Below are positions 17,401 through 25,265 of a stretch of DNA of 64,000 nt, piece after piece; the stretch's first letter is position 1; each line of letters opens with the position of its first letter. The stretch is taken from positions 889,501 to 953,500 of the forward strand of contig NZ_CP135436.1 in NCBI RefSeq assembly GCF_032340315.1, read 5' to 3'. Under the pieces are notes generated by a model. The model saw only the letters and a program-made list of their open reading frames with translations, was not told the origin of the DNA and made no database searches. The DNA is from Streptococcus sp. DTU_2020_1001019_1_SI_AUS_MUR_006 (GTDB lineage: Bacteria; Bacillota; Bacilli; Lactobacillales; Streptococcaceae). Made by a program: the position numbers and the translations under genes.

Positions 17401-19487
17401 TTGATCAAGTCAAAGCTAACTTATCTGTGGAGTTACGAAAGGTTCTGGCTATGGACAAGTCCATCAATACTGAGGGAACTGTAGTAGCTGATTATATCGC
17501 TAAGAAAATCACCGATAATAAAGAAGCCTTCTTAGTTGGTTTAACCTACCTAAATCGTTGGTATAACATCAATTATGACACCATCAATGTCAAAGATTTA
17601 TCTGCCTATAAGTTTGATTTCTTTGGTAATAACGATGCGTCGACACTAGACACGATCATTGCCTTAGGTCGCTCTGGTTTTGAAAATCTCAAGGCAAAAA
17701 ATACTTATCAAACCTATGATACTTCCTTGTCTGAGGCAACTGGTAAGCGAGGTTTATTCAATTATCTTGAAAGTTATCGTAATCTCTTTTTGCCGTATAA
17801 GACCAATAATGAATGGCTCAAGGATAATACAAAAGCCTATATTATCGAGGCCAAGTCGGACATTGCAGAAGCTAAGGCGCTCCAAGACAATGCGAATGAT
17901 AAGAGTAAGTACTCTGTCGGAGTTTATGATAAGATTACATCTGATAGTTGGGAACATAAGGGTATGTTGCTACCGCTTTTGACTATGACTGAAAAGGGTG
18001 TCTACATCATTTCCAATATGTCTACCATCTCTATGGGAGCTTATGATCGTTACCGAGATATTGTTGATGGGAAGGTCCGTACAGATGCTGAACTTGCTAG
18101 CTATGTTGAAGATCGAGTGAGAAAGTCAGCTGAATGGCAGAGAGACCATTACGATTTCTGGTACAAGATTTTAAGTGATGAAAGTAAAGATAAACTCTTC
18201 CGTTCGGTCTTGGTTTATGATGGTTTTGCTCTCAAAGATAAGAATGGTCAAAGATATTGGGCCCAACCACATGACAAGCAGTCCACTGCAATGCAGGAAT
18301 TCTTTGGACCAGCTGGTAAGTGGTATCCAAGCAAGGGCTATAATGCTTACGCAACAGGAAGTATGACCCATTTTGACAATGCTCGTCTGCTAGAAGATTA
18401 CGGAAACTCTGTTTATACACACGAGATGACACACAACTCTGATGGAGCCATTTATTTTGAAGGCTTTGGTCGTCGTGAAGGTCTAGGGGCAGAACTTTAC
18501 GCTCGTGGTCTTTTACAATCTACACCAAGTCCAGATGAAGCGACAATCACCCTCAATACTCTATTCAAGGTTGATAAGGATTCTAAGACACGTCTCCATA
18601 CTTATAACTTTAAAGAGCGCGTTCAGAATGAAGCAGACCTAAAAGGTTACGTTCATGGTATGTTTGATATGATCTATACGCTTGATTACCTAGAAGCAAG
18701 CTCTATCTTGAAGCAGACAGATGAAGCCAAGATGAAGTGGTTTAGAAAAATGGAAAACTACTACATTACTGATAAGTATGGCAAACAAACCCATGCTGGT
18801 AACCAGACACGGACCTTCACTGCTGAAGAGATTAAGAAACTAAAAACTTTTGAATCCTTGATTGACAATGATGTCATTACTCGTCGTGAAAACAAGGATA
18901 GTGGCAAGTATGCACGAAATGGTTATCTCAGTCTCAGTCTATTCTCTCCAATTTATTCAGCGCTTAGCAATCCAACTGGTGCGCCAGGTGATGTCATGTT
19001 CCGTCGTACAGCCTATGAGTTGCTGGCAGCTAAGGGCTATCATGAAGGATTTATCCCATATGTATCTGGTAAATTGTCAGAAGAAGCTCTGAAAGAGGGA
19101 AGCGCAACTTGGGATGGATGGCTCGGAAGAGATGTTGGTCTAGTGACAGACCAGAAGGTTCTAGAAAATGTATTCAAAGGTGAGTATGACTCTTGGGCAG
19201 CCTTTAAGAAGGCCATGTACCAAGAGCGGATTGACAAATTGACAAAATTGAAGCCGATCACCATTGAATATGAACTCAGAAACCCAAATAGTACGAAGCA
19301 AGTAACTATTCGATCTTATAAAGATATGCAAAGGCTAATGGATGAGGCGACAGCAGAGGATGTTCGTAATATTGACAATGCTACAAGTCGCGTCGAAGCT
19401 AGCTGGGTTAACTTACTGAAGAAAAAGATTTATAATGCTTATCTTCGTACAACGGATGACTTCCGTCAGTCTATCTTTACCAAATAA
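11472..19487 (+). CDS. M26-family zinc metalloprotease (IgA1 protease / ZmpB-like)
   Basis: This 2671-residue exported protease has the streptococcal M26 architecture. The N-terminus carries a YSIRK-like signal (FSFRKLSVGLISATIGSFF). An N-proximal LPSTG near residue 107 is followed by two hydrophobic segments, the usual M26 arrangement in which the sorting motif sits at the front. A G5-like domain follows (about 283-350), then 35 copies of a 20-residue Pro/Glu-rich repeat (about 357-1060), a second G5-like domain, a coiled linker, GLUG-type segments (GGLVGRLEANARITNSYASG, about 1560-1780), and the catalytic domain. HEMTH is at residues 2317-2321 and the third zinc ligand is probably E2341, the HExxH-20-E spacing of IgA1 proteases. 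Start is GTG 11472 or ATG 11475; AAAGGA spacing slightly favours the GTG. Substrate (IgA1 or another glycoprotein) cannot be told from sequence alone. A terminator follows. Confidence 0.92.
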   Translation: MMKHQFYGEKRQRFSFRKLSVGLISATIGSFFLGSVVGTSTQPVEAAELAANQAVQIQYKYVIESELTDAENAMVVKELPKFVEESTDAYYLVYRPKKEGRLIGNLPSTGYSGIWEAIFATAGIVLAVLVISKGKNGKRYLSSILLVTGLGSILLSPSILAVTNIELAAYNQLLNLGLGEQLPQPLNIENFEYIGYLKSQAILKNSLEQGEESKHKANQTVNQSVDGSENDKAVAVSKADSSDKSTDEKLELVNGANRVPSGSSISDRSELQLSSQDESQTQVLPYQTEYRYSDNLVKGQTKTIQVGVSGERTVITRRYSANQKVIKSELVFDQVTVQPISEIILVGTAESNQLLKESPVHDLPEYPAPVGTAGTDPAPVHEVPEYTDSVGTVGIEPALVHEVPAYTESVGTVGTEPVPVHDVPEYTDSVGTSGDEPAPVHDVPEYTESVGTAGDAPAPVHDLPEYTDPVGTSGVEPTPVHEVPEYTELVGTAGADPAPVYEIPEYTESVGTSGVEPTPVHEVPEYTESVGTTGEEPALVHDVPEYTELIGTSGYEPAPVHEVPEYIESVGTVGADPALVYEVPEYPDPVGTAGAEPTPVHELPEYTDQVNTVGSEPVPVHEVPEYIDPVSTVGSESAPVHEVLEYTDPVGTADTESAPVHELPEYTSPVGTAGDNPAPVYDLPEYTEPVGTTGEEPALVHDVPEYTETVGTSGDAPAPVHELPEYTETVGTAGDAPAPVHEVPEYTDPVGTAGTEPAPVYDLPEYTEPVGTAGDEPAPVHDIPEYTDPVGTAGEDSALVHELPEYTDSVGTAGDEPALVHELPEYTDSLGTAGDDPSPVHEFPEYTDPVGTAGTDPSPVHELPEYPESVGTVGDEPAPVHEVPEYTDPVGTAGAEPALVHEIPEYTDSVGTAGDDPALVHELPEYTEPVGTVGDAPAPVYEIPEYTEPVGTSGVEPTPVHEVPEYTDPVGTAGDEPAPVHDLPEYTDPVGTAGDEPAPVHDVPGYTDSVGTAGDDPAPVHELPEYTESVGTAGDGPASVYELPEYTDPVGTAGTEPTPSFDLPELELSYVDETRVEKVAFKIEEQYTDELVKDSRIVSVPGVEGERTIKTRVYYSNNQELDRLELSNEETLPPVTQIVKIGTASPFMIPNDAPKVEALDEFDLIPLYNLLSEAEQVKSQARYFNDISTRQISYDSALLKGQELLTQSEASQEQVNQAVASIENAKEQLQGPDVTKVALQTEYRESQDIQDSFKYKNADSDKKTNFTREFANAETVLANRLASQVQVDQALANLTAARTALNGVAKVRPNLSILSLTENPEDRSVTVQYNMTDETQSLRTATAELYEGDQLVRSLPITNFAGSLKIGDLDHYTNYTLKTKLTYELDQGQVTDFEKDSRQFELEYKKISIRNVESVEFYSKENEQYKRLISMNAVPSDLSNYFVKVKSAESKEMLLPVQSIAESTKDGREVYKVTVSLPELVQESETGYKPGYDFYISKSHSNQQGVYTSFASLLEAMKSNMAGNYVLGADLDASEVSLAASDYVYLRNNFTGSLTGSHNGKQYAIYNLAKPLFENLKSGARITNIDLKDVNIVGTYDSASLARSAENAHIQDVSAQGRVAVVGNASQVAGLVVVATNTQITNSSFTGTIQTNDKQSKAYNVGGLVANLKGNASLLTQSRADVTILASAKTNEQRFGGLVGRLEANARITNSYASGKIQNSTKNGQIGGVVGSNYYNGLIDNVLSNVSGSRVYSISGDQGYKNDRITNAYAVEGIETLAEDPFASSKLSLEQAQDKLGEFGITTSLDDTNLNLYAVDYSKAKKVDSNRTIAYLNMEKLLPFYNKETIVAYANKLAEDHKLNTSYLLDVVPMKDQQIITDIHGNKTGINRLMLHYEDNTIQYLEVTYKGDFKNKAIAEYTIKDLNLLYTPEAFLSDYSKILTKVLPELNKVVLDSAAVRTVLGINAETSLDDLYLDKAFDQVKANLSVELRKVLAMDKSINTEGTVVADYIAKKITDNKEAFLVGLTYLNRWYNINYDTINVKDLSAYKFDFFGNNDASTLDTIIALGRSGFENLKAKNTYQTYDTSLSEATGKRGLFNYLESYRNLFLPYKTNNEWLKDNTKAYIIEAKSDIAEAKALQDNANDKSKYSVGVYDKITSDSWEHKGMLLPLLTMTEKGVYIISNMSTISMGAYDRYRDIVDGKVRTDAELASYVEDRVRKSAEWQRDHYDFWYKILSDESKDKLFRSVLVYDGFALKDKNGQRYWAQPHDKQSTAMQEFFGPAGKWYPSKGYNAYATGSMTHFDNARLLEDYGNSVYTHEMTHNSDGAIYFEGFGRREGLGAELYARGLLQSTPSPDEATITLNTLFKVDKDSKTRLHTYNFKERVQNEADLKGYVHGMFDMIYTLDYLEASSILKQTDEAKMKWFRKMENYYITDKYGKQTHAGNQTRTFTAEEIKKLKTFESLIDNDVITRRENKDSGKYARNGYLSLSLFSPIYSALSNPTGAPGDVMFRRTAYELLAAKGYHEGFIPYVSGKLSEEALKEGSATWDGWLGRDVGLVTDQKVLENVFKGEYDSWAAFKKAMYQERIDKLTKLKPITIEYELRNPNSTKQVTIRSYKDMQRLMDEATAEDVRNIDNATSRVEASWVNLLKKKIYNAYLRTTDDFRQSIFTK
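12541..14650 (+). repeat. 35 tandem 60-bp (20-aa) repeats in the M26 protease
   Basis: The period is 60 bp and the consensus unit is close to PAPVHEVPEYTDPVGTAGDE. Codons vary widely between copies although the protein motif is kept, so this array is older or under stronger protein-level selection than the 258-bp array in the preceding gene. It should form an extended wall-spanning or spacer region. Confidence 0.93.
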
Positions 19488-19517
19488 GCCGCAGTATTAT
19501 TTTGGTAAGTAGCATTA

Positions 19518-19548
19518 TCCCTAAGTCTAAAAAGGCTTAGGGATTTTT
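19518..19548 (+). terminator. Terminator of the M26 protease gene
   Basis: An 8-bp stem (19518-19525 pairing with 19536-19543) with a 10-nt loop and five T residues lies about 30 bp after the stop. Confidence 0.8.
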
Positions 19549-19634
19549 ACTCTGGAAATTCATATAAAAAAAGAATATATGAGTAAAGGAAAATAAAGTG
19601 TCGCTGATGATATTGTGGTCTACTTGGAAGAGCT

Positions 19635-19662
19635 TTGAATTTAACCTAAAATATGGTAGAAT
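19635..19662 (+). promoter_or_regulatory. Candidate promoter of the small membrane protein gene
   Basis: TTGAAT and TAGAAT hexamers are separated by 16 bp, about 30 bp before the ATG at 19693. Confidence 0.5.
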
Positions 19663-19692
19663 AACAATTATTACAATTTGAAGGAGACATTT

Positions 19693-20061
19693 ATGAAAAC
19701 AAAAACACTAGCGCAAATTTCTGGAATTATTGGGACTATTGCAGGCTCGCTCTTGGCAATTTTGCCAGTCGTAATATTAATGGTTGCATCTATTTTTGCG
19801 AATGAAGATTTTGCAGGAGTAGTTTTAGCGATTATCTTCATTGTTTTTACCTTAGTAAAAATCGCAACTCTCATTCTTGGAATTCTCTCTCTAATCTACT
19901 ATAAGGATGATAAGCGCATGTCAATGGCACCATCTGTTTTGTTAATCGTAGGTTCTGTAGTCGGATTGATTCCATTTTTAGGCTGGATTGGTGGCATTGT
20001 CATTGTCATCGGTGGTGCCCTATTCCTGACAAGCTTGAAACAATTTCAAGTTCAAGAATAG
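19693..20061 (+). CDS. Small multi-pass membrane protein (DUF4064-like)
   Basis: This 122-residue protein has three to four hydrophobic segments, including GIIGTIAGSLLAILPVVILM and a long stretch around residues 45-70, and a C-terminal helix rich in Gly and Ile. The composition and length fit the small DUF4064-type membrane proteins of Firmicutes, but I do not recognise a function. ATG 19693 is chosen over the in-frame TTG 19678 because AAGGAG at 19681-19686 stands at a normal distance from it. The gene has its own candidate promoter and is followed by gpmA with a separate ribosome binding site, so it is probably monocistronic. Confidence 0.75.
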   Translation: MKTKTLAQISGIIGTIAGSLLAILPVVILMVASIFANEDFAGVVLAIIFIVFTLVKIATLILGILSLIYYKDDKRMSMAPSVLLIVGSVVGLIPFLGWIGGIVIVIGGALFLTSLKQFQVQE

Positions 20062-20193
20062 TTGTTTATTGAGAGAAGGGGAGGTCACCTCTTCTCTTTT
20101 AAATCGATTTTGACTAGCTTTTTTGTGAAAAATTGTGTAAAATAGAATAGATAAACGAGGGAAACCTCGGAAAATAAAAGGAGTATCCATCAA

Positions 20194-20886
20194 ATGGTAA
20201 AATTGGTTTTTGCTCGCCACGGTGAGTCTGAATGGAACAAAGCTAACCTTTTCACTGGTTGGGCTGATGTTGATTTGTCTGAAAAAGGAACACAACAAGC
20301 GATTGACGCTGGTAAATTGATCAAAGAAGCTGGTATCGAATTTGACCAAGCTTACACTTCAGTATTGAAACGTGCGATCAAAACAACTAACTTGGCTCTT
20401 GAAGCATCTGACCAATTGTGGGTTCCAGTTGAAAAATCATGGCGCTTGAACGAACGTCACTACGGTGGTTTGACTGGTAAAAACAAAGCTGAAGCAGCTG
20501 AACAATTTGGTGATGAGCAAGTTCACATCTGGCGCCGTTCATACGATGTGTTGCCTCCTGCAATGCCTCGTGATGACGAATATTCAGCTCACACAGACCG
20601 TCGTTATGCTTCACTTGACGACTCAGTTATCCCAGATGCTGAAAACTTGAAAGTGACTTTGGAACGTGCTCTTCCATTCTGGGAAGATAAAATCGCTCCA
20701 GCTCTTAAAGATGGTAAAAACGTATTCGTAGGAGCACACGGTAACTCAATCCGTGCTCTTGTAAAACACATCAAACAATTGTCAGACGACGAAATCATGG
20801 ATGTAGAAATCCCTAACTTCCCACCATTGGTATTCGAATTCGACGAAAAATTGAACGTAGTTTCTGAATACTACCTTGGAAAATAA
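20194..20886 (+). CDS. gpmA: 2,3-bisphosphoglycerate-dependent phosphoglycerate mutase
   Basis: The 230-residue protein interconverts 3-phosphoglycerate and 2-phosphoglycerate in glycolysis in the cytosol. The RHGESEWN motif at residues 8-15 carries the phospho-accepting histidine, and [10 protein letters not shown] and [11 protein letters not shown] supply the other signature residues of the cofactor-dependent family. Length matches streptococcal GpmA. AAAGGAG stands before the ATG. Codon use is strongly biased, as expected for an abundant glycolytic enzyme. A weak terminator-like hairpin with a T-rich tail occurs near 20948-20990. Confidence 0.97.
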   Translation: MVKLVFARHGESEWNKANLFTGWADVDLSEKGTQQAIDAGKLIKEAGIEFDQAYTSVLKRAIKTTNLALEASDQLWVPVEKSWRLNERHYGGLTGKNKAEAAEQFGDEQVHIWRRSYDVLPPAMPRDDEYSAHTDRRYASLDDSVIPDAENLKVTLERALPFWEDKIAPALKDGKNVFVGAHGNSIRALVKHIKQLSDDEIMDVEIPNFPPLVFEFDEKLNVVSEYYLGK

Positions 20887-20998
20887 AAAATTGTAAGTTT
20901 AGGATTGATTTATATCGATTTCAAAAAGTTACACAAATAATTCAAGCGAAGGATTTAGTTCTGTCTTGCACAGGGCTGAGTCCTTTTAGTTTGATTTT

Positions 20999-21195
20999 AT
21001 ACTCTTCGAAAATCTCTTCAAACCACGTCAGCGTCGCCTTACTGTATATGTAGGATACTGACTACGTCAGTTCCATCTACAACCTCAAAACAGTGTTTTG
21101 AGCTAACTTCGTCAGTTCTATCCACAACCTCAAAACGGTGTTTTGAGCAACCTGCGGCTAGCTTCCTAGTTTGCTCTTTGATTTTCATTGAGTAT
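20999..21195 (+). repeat. BOX repeat element (A-B-B-C)
   Basis: The element starts ATACTCTTCGAAAATCTCTT and ends CATTGAGTAT, which are the boxA and boxC ends of the pneumococcal BOX family. Between them are two boxB-like modules, each containing CAACCTCAAAAC and GTTTTGAGC. BOX elements are non-coding, fold into stable stems and are mobile in S. pneumoniae and close relatives. Confidence 0.93.
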
Positions 21196-21200
21196 TTAAG

Positions 21201-21307
21201 TATAGTGGATTGAACCTAGAATAGTAGGCTACGGATTCTAAAACATTTATAGAAATTCATTTGACTTTCCTAATTTCTTTGTTCATATCTTATTTTAATC
21301 CACTATA
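21201..21307 (+). repeat. RUP repeat element (107 bp)
   Basis: A 107-bp segment is bounded by inverted ends TATAGTGGATT and AATCCACTATA. Both length and ends match the pneumococcal RUP, a non-autonomous element thought to be mobilised by IS630-Spn1 transposase. It lies five bases after the BOX. Confidence 0.87.
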
Positions 21308-21756
21308 ATAATCAATATTGTTTACAATTTCATATCACATTTGGTTCAGGGCCTTAAACATTTTCCCATAGCCTTAGAACGAGATCCCATTTCCAAGCAC
21401 TAAAGAAGAGAATCATCGTGTCCTTTTTATTTATAAGAATACTTGTTATTAAAAAATTGATGATAAAAATCAGGGTGTTATTCCCGTCCTTGGTAGCTAT
21501 GAGAGATAGTATACTCGGATTGGTCAATTTTGAAAGCCTCTGCTAACATGCCGTTCACTTGTTTTTGATTTGCTGAAGTAGAAAGGGTATAAGTGCTCAT
21601 TCATTATTAAAGTCATATAATGCTGACCAGCAGCCAAGAAAAATCTAACATTTAGGGTGCAGGTCATTCCTGTTTTTTACCAGCAAACTCTCCTCCAGTA
21701 TCTGTAAGAATGATAGGAAAGAGATAGTTGAAGTACGATTATCTGTAAGATTCATT

Positions 21757-21784
21757 TTGAAAATTAGTAAAAAAATGGTATAAT
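21757..21784 (+). promoter_or_regulatory. Promoter of rnjB
   Basis: TTGAAA and TATAAT are spaced by 16 bp. The roughly 90-nt leader then carries two hairpins (21802-21824 and 21831-21847) before the AGGAGG-like site GGAGGA and ATG 21880. Confidence 0.7.
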
Positions 21785-21879
21785 GAATGGAAAAGATTCG
21801 GCTGAAAGTGAATTGGACTTTCAGAAAAAGAGAGCTTTTAAAGCTCTACAAACAGTTGAAGTGACTATTCGGAGGAAAA

Positions 21880-23541
21880 ATGAATACTATTAAATTAACA
21901 ACACTTGGTGGTGTGCGTGAAAATGGTAAAAACATGTACATCGCAGAAATTAACGACTCGATTTTTGTATTAGATGCAGGTTTGAAATACCCTGAAAATG
22001 AACAGTTGGGTGTCGATGTCGTTATTCCCAACATGGACTATTTGTTTGAAAATAGTGACCGTATTGCTGGGGTCTTCCTAACACACGGGCATGCGGATGC
22101 GATTGGCGCCCTCCCTTATCTCTTGGCAGAAGCTAAGGTTCCTGTATTTGGCTCAGAGTTGACTATCGAACTGGCCAAACTCTTTGTTAAGGGAAATGAC
22201 AGCGTCAAGAAATTTGATGATTTCCATGTCATTGATGAAAATACAGAGATTGATTTTGGTGGAACGGTAGTATCCTTCTTCCGTACAACCCACTCTATTC
22301 CAGAAAGTTTGGGTGTGGTCTTGAAAACATCTGAAGGAAACATCGTCTATACAGGGGATTTCAAGTTTGACCAAACGGCTAGTGAATCTTACGCCACTGA
22401 CTTTGGGCGTTTGGCAGAGATTGGTCGCGAAGGGGTCTTGGCTTTGCTTAGTGACTCAGCAAATGCAGATAGCAATATCCAAGTAGCTAGTGAAAATGAA
22501 GTTGGTGTAGAAATCACGCAAACCATTTCTGACTGGGATAGACGTATCATCGTTGCTGCAGTTGCAAGTAACCTTTCTCGTATCCAGCAAGTTTTTGATG
22601 CAGCTGCGGAGACTGGACGCCGTGTTGTCTTGACAGGATTTGACATTGAAAATATCGTCCGTACAGCGATTCGCTTGAAAAAATTGTCTCTAGCAAGTGA
22701 AAATCTTTTGATTAAACCAAAAGATATGTCTCGTTTTGAAGATCACGAATTGATCATCCTTGAAACTGGACGTATGGGTGAACCCATTAACGGCCTACGC
22801 AAGATGTCTATCGGTCGTCACCGTTATGTTGAAATCAAAGAAGGTGACCTAGTTTATATCGTTACAACGCCATCAATCGCCAAGGAAGCGGTGATGGCAC
22901 GTGTAGAAAATATGGTTTACCAAGCGGGTGGAGTTGTCAAGCCAATTACTCATAGCTTACGTGTCTCAGGCCATGGGAATGCGCGTGATTTGCAATTGAT
23001 GATCAATCTCTTGCAACCTAAATATCTCTTCCCGATCCAAGGAGAATACCGTGAGTTGGATGCCCATGCTAAGGCGGCTATGGCAGTTGGTATGTTGCCG
23101 GAACGGATTTTCATCCCTAAAAAAGGAACAACCATGTCTTATGAGCATGGGGACTTTGTTCCATCTGGTGCAGTGACAGCAGGCGATGTCTTGATTGATG
23201 GGAATGCTATCGGGGATGTTGGGAATGTCGTCCTTCGTGACCGTAAGGTCTTGTCAGAAGATGGTATTTTCATCGTGGCTATCACTGTTAACCGTCGTGA
23301 GAAAAAAATCATTGCTAAAGCTCGAGTGCACACGCGTGGATTTGTCTATCTCAAGAAGAGTCGTGATATCTTGCGCGAAAGTACAGAGTTAGTCAATCAA
23401 ACAGTAGAAGATTACCTCCAAGGTGAAGATTTTGATTGGGCTGAACTCAAAGGTAAGGTACGTGATCATTTGGCTAAGTTCCTCTTTGACCAAACCAAGC
23501 GTCGCCCAGCTATCTTACCAGTAGTCATGGAAGCAAAATAG
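21880..23541 (+). CDS. rnjB: Ribonuclease J2
   Basis: This 553-residue metallo-beta-lactamase/beta-CASP protein is one half of the RNase J1/J2 complex, which processes and degrades mRNA. The first metal motif reads HGHADAIG (residues 69-76) instead of HxHxDH: the last histidine is replaced by alanine. Loss of part of this motif is typical of the J2 paralog, which is weakly active and mainly partners J1; this supports rnjB over rnjA. The RNase J C-terminal domain is present. The gene has its own promoter and leader, with a weak hairpin (23555-23580) after the stop, and estA follows. Confidence 0.9.
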   Translation: MNTIKLTTLGGVRENGKNMYIAEINDSIFVLDAGLKYPENEQLGVDVVIPNMDYLFENSDRIAGVFLTHGHADAIGALPYLLAEAKVPVFGSELTIELAKLFVKGNDSVKKFDDFHVIDENTEIDFGGTVVSFFRTTHSIPESLGVVLKTSEGNIVYTGDFKFDQTASESYATDFGRLAEIGREGVLALLSDSANADSNIQVASENEVGVEITQTISDWDRRIIVAAVASNLSRIQQVFDAAAETGRRVVLTGFDIENIVRTAIRLKKLSLASENLLIKPKDMSRFEDHELIILETGRMGEPINGLRKMSIGRHRYVEIKEGDLVYIVTTPSIAKEAVMARVENMVYQAGGVVKPITHSLRVSGHGNARDLQLMINLLQPKYLFPIQGEYRELDAHAKAAMAVGMLPERIFIPKKGTTMSYEHGDFVPSGAVTAGDVLIDGNAIGDVGNVVLRDRKVLSEDGIFIVAITVNRREKKIIAKARVHTRGFVYLKKSRDILRESTELVNQTVEDYLQGEDFDWAELKGKVRDHLAKFLFDQTKRRPAILPVVMEAK

Positions 23542-23554
23542 GATCAAATAGCAA

Positions 23555-23580
23555 GAGAAAGTCGAGTTTCGGCTTTTTCT
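23555..23580 (+). terminator. Weak terminator after rnjB
   Basis: An imperfect stem with GTT loop is followed by a T run directly after the rnjB stop. It may allow read-through to estA. Confidence 0.45.
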
Positions 23581-23606
23581 TATCTTAAACGAATAAGGAG
23601 CAAGTT

Positions 23607-24386
23607 ATGGCAGTAATGAAGATTGAGTATTACTCAGAAGTTTTAGATATGGAGTGGGGAGTGAATGTTCTCTACCCAGATGCGTCTCGGGTTGAGGAGC
23701 CAGATTCTACAGATATTCCTGTCCTCTATCTCTTACATGGGATGTCAGGGAATCATAATAGCTGGCTCAAACGGACCAATGTAGAGCGCTTGGTGCGAGG
23801 GACCAATCTAATTGTTGTCATGCCAAATACAAGTAATGGCTGGTACACAGATACTCAGTATGGCTATAACTACTATACAGCTCTAGCAGAAGAACTGCCT
23901 AAAGTGCTCAAACGCTTCTTCCCTAATATGTCTAGCAAGCGTGAAAAGACTTTTATCGCTGGTCTATCAATGGGAGGCTACGGTTCCTTCAAATTGGCCC
24001 TATCAACTAACCGTTTCTCACATGCAGCTAGTCTTTCTGGTGCTCTCAGTTTCGAAGAGTTTTCTCCAGAAAGTCAAAATCTTGGGTCGCTTGCTTACTG
24101 GCGAGGTGTTTTTGGTAAGCTTGATAACTGGGAAACTAGTCCTTACTCACTTGAAACTCTTGCTAACAAATCAGACAAGAAGACCAAACTCTGGGCTTGG
24201 TGTGGTGAACAAGATTTCTTGTATGCTGCCAATAATCTAGCAGTGAAGAATCTCAAGAAACTTGGTTTTGATGTGACCTATAGCCACAGTGCAGGGACCC
24301 ATGAGTGGTATTATTGGGAAAAACAATTGGAACGGTTTTTGGCTACCTTGCCAATTGATTTTGTTTTGGAAGAACGCTTGTCTTAG
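23607..24386 (+). CDS. estA: Tributyrin esterase, alpha/beta hydrolase
   Basis: This 259-residue protein belongs to the esterase-D-like alpha/beta hydrolases. The oxyanion segment [12 protein letters not shown] is near residue 42, and the nucleophile elbow GLSMGG puts the catalytic serine at residue 121. A histidine in the C-terminal GTHEWYYW segment completes the triad. The closest known protein is the pneumococcal EstA, which hydrolyses short-chain acyl esters and can deacetylate host sialic acid. There is no signal peptide. ATAAGGAG precedes the ATG, and only 65 bp separate the gene from rnjB, the same order as in S. pneumoniae. Confidence 0.9.
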   Translation: MAVMKIEYYSEVLDMEWGVNVLYPDASRVEEPDSTDIPVLYLLHGMSGNHNSWLKRTNVERLVRGTNLIVVMPNTSNGWYTDTQYGYNYYTALAEELPKVLKRFFPNMSSKREKTFIAGLSMGGYGSFKLALSTNRFSHAASLSGALSFEEFSPESQNLGSLAYWRGVFGKLDNWETSPYSLETLANKSDKKTKLWAWCGEQDFLYAANNLAVKNLKKLGFDVTYSHSAGTHEWYYWEKQLERFLATLPIDFVLEERLS

Positions 24387-24419
24387 TTTTAGTTTTCTTT
24401 CAGCTTACTCAAGTAAAAT

Positions 24420-24480
24420 AAGGAATCTATCTTTAGAATGGGAATCCATGGCTTAAAGATGGGTTCTTATTTTTTTTAGA
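24420..24480 (+). terminator. Terminator after estA
   Basis: A long imperfect stem (AGGAATCTATCTTTA arm against TAAAGATGGGTTCTT arm) ends in a run of T residues just upstream of the matrixin gene. Confidence 0.6.
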
Positions 24481-24493
24481 AAGGCGGGAAATC

Positions 24494-25195
24494 ATGTTCT
24501 GGATTATTCGTGTTCTATGTCGATTGTTACTAGGGATTTGGCGCATGTTCTGGCGCCTTGTGTGGACTCTTGTAGTCTTAATTCTCATTGCTTTAGGGAT
24601 TCTCTGGTATGTGACGGGAGATTTATCTGGTATCTTCAATCAAGCGGGGCAACTTGTTCAAGTTGGTCAAGCAGGTTGGCATCAATGGCAAGAAACTGGT
24701 AAGTTGCAAGGCTTGTCTCAGACTGATCATCATCAAGATTCAGGAGTAAAATGGCCCCAAGCGCAGGCGACAATTTATATCGATCCCCAAATGGATGCAA
24801 CCTTCCAAAAGGCCTACGCTGAGGCTATTACCAATTGGAATCAGACCGGTGCTTTTAATTTTGTAGTTGTGACAGAACCTGACCAAGCAACTATTTTTGC
24901 GACTGAAATGAATGATGGTTCCACATCTGTTGCCGGTGAGGCGGAGAGTCAGACAAATCTCCTTACTAAACAATTTACTTCGGTAACAGTTCGTTTGAAT
25001 CATTATTATCTATCTAATCCAAGCTATGGCTATACCTATGATCGTATCTTGCATACAGCAGAGCATGAGTTAGGACATGCCATTGGCTTGGAACATACTA
25101 ATGAAGTGTCAGTCATGCAGCCAGCAGGTTCTTATTATGGTATTCAGGCTCAAGATGTTCAAGCAGTTCAAGAACTATATGAGTCTGGAGAATAG
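24494..25195 (+). CDS. Membrane-anchored matrixin-type (M10A) zinc metalloprotease
   Basis: The 233-residue protein has an N-terminal amphipathic/hydrophobic segment (about 1-40) that would anchor it with the C-terminal part outside. The catalytic motif HELGHAIGLEH at residues 191-201 is the long zinc signature of metzincins, and the VM at 207-208 is a fitting Met-turn. Such small matrixins are common in streptococci; their substrates are not established. AAAGGCGGG lies before the ATG. The gene sits alone between two terminators. Confidence 0.85.
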   Translation: MFWIIRVLCRLLLGIWRMFWRLVWTLVVLILIALGILWYVTGDLSGIFNQAGQLVQVGQAGWHQWQETGKLQGLSQTDHHQDSGVKWPQAQATIYIDPQMDATFQKAYAEAITNWNQTGAFNFVVVTEPDQATIFATEMNDGSTSVAGEAESQTNLLTKQFTSVTVRLNHYYLSNPSYGYTYDRILHTAEHELGHAIGLEHTNEVSVMQPAGSYYGIQAQDVQAVQELYESGE

Positions 25196-25217
25196 GTGAT
25201 TTTCAAACGAAAAATAG

Positions 25218-25253
25218 AGCTCCCTGATGTAAGCAATGAGGGGAGCTTTTTGC
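25218..25253 (+). terminator. Terminator of the matrixin gene, abutting the uvrC promoter
   Basis: A 7-bp stem (25218-25224 pairing with 25241-25247) is followed by six T residues. The T-tail runs straight into the extended -10 of uvrC. Confidence 0.8.
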
Positions 25254-25259
25254 TATAAT
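25251..25259 (+). promoter_or_regulatory. Extended -10 promoter of uvrC, probably leaderless
   Basis: TGCTATAAT is a perfect extended -10. Only six bases separate it from the ATG at 25266, so transcription should start at or next to the start codon. No ribosome binding site fits in the gap. Confidence 0.65.
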
Positions 25260-25265
25260 GGAACT

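Larger units (their letters stand above)
20887..21879. other. Long intergenic region with BOX and RUP repeats and decayed sequence
   Basis: This 993-bp spacer contains, in order, a weak terminator of gpmA, a BOX element (20999-21195), a RUP element (21201-21307), about 450 bp without an intact gene, the rnjB promoter (21757-21784) and a two-hairpin leader. On the minus strand a 40-codon open stretch (about 21480-21600, beginning MSTYTLSTSANQKQ) has a coding look but no flanking signals, so it may be what remains of a gene. I cannot name it. Confidence 0.7.

Noticed and set aside
20020..20349. 109-codon minus-strand frame over the gpmA start
   Set aside because: It overlaps the promoter and strongly coding 5' part of gpmA on the other strand and has no signals of its own.
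20999..21307. Structured repeats considered as tRNA or riboswitch
   Set aside because: The ends and modules match BOX and RUP repeats, and no tRNA cloverleaf landmarks are present.
23195..23392. Alternative frame inside rnjB
   Set aside because: It overlaps the conserved RNase J C-terminal coding frame and has no independent evidence.
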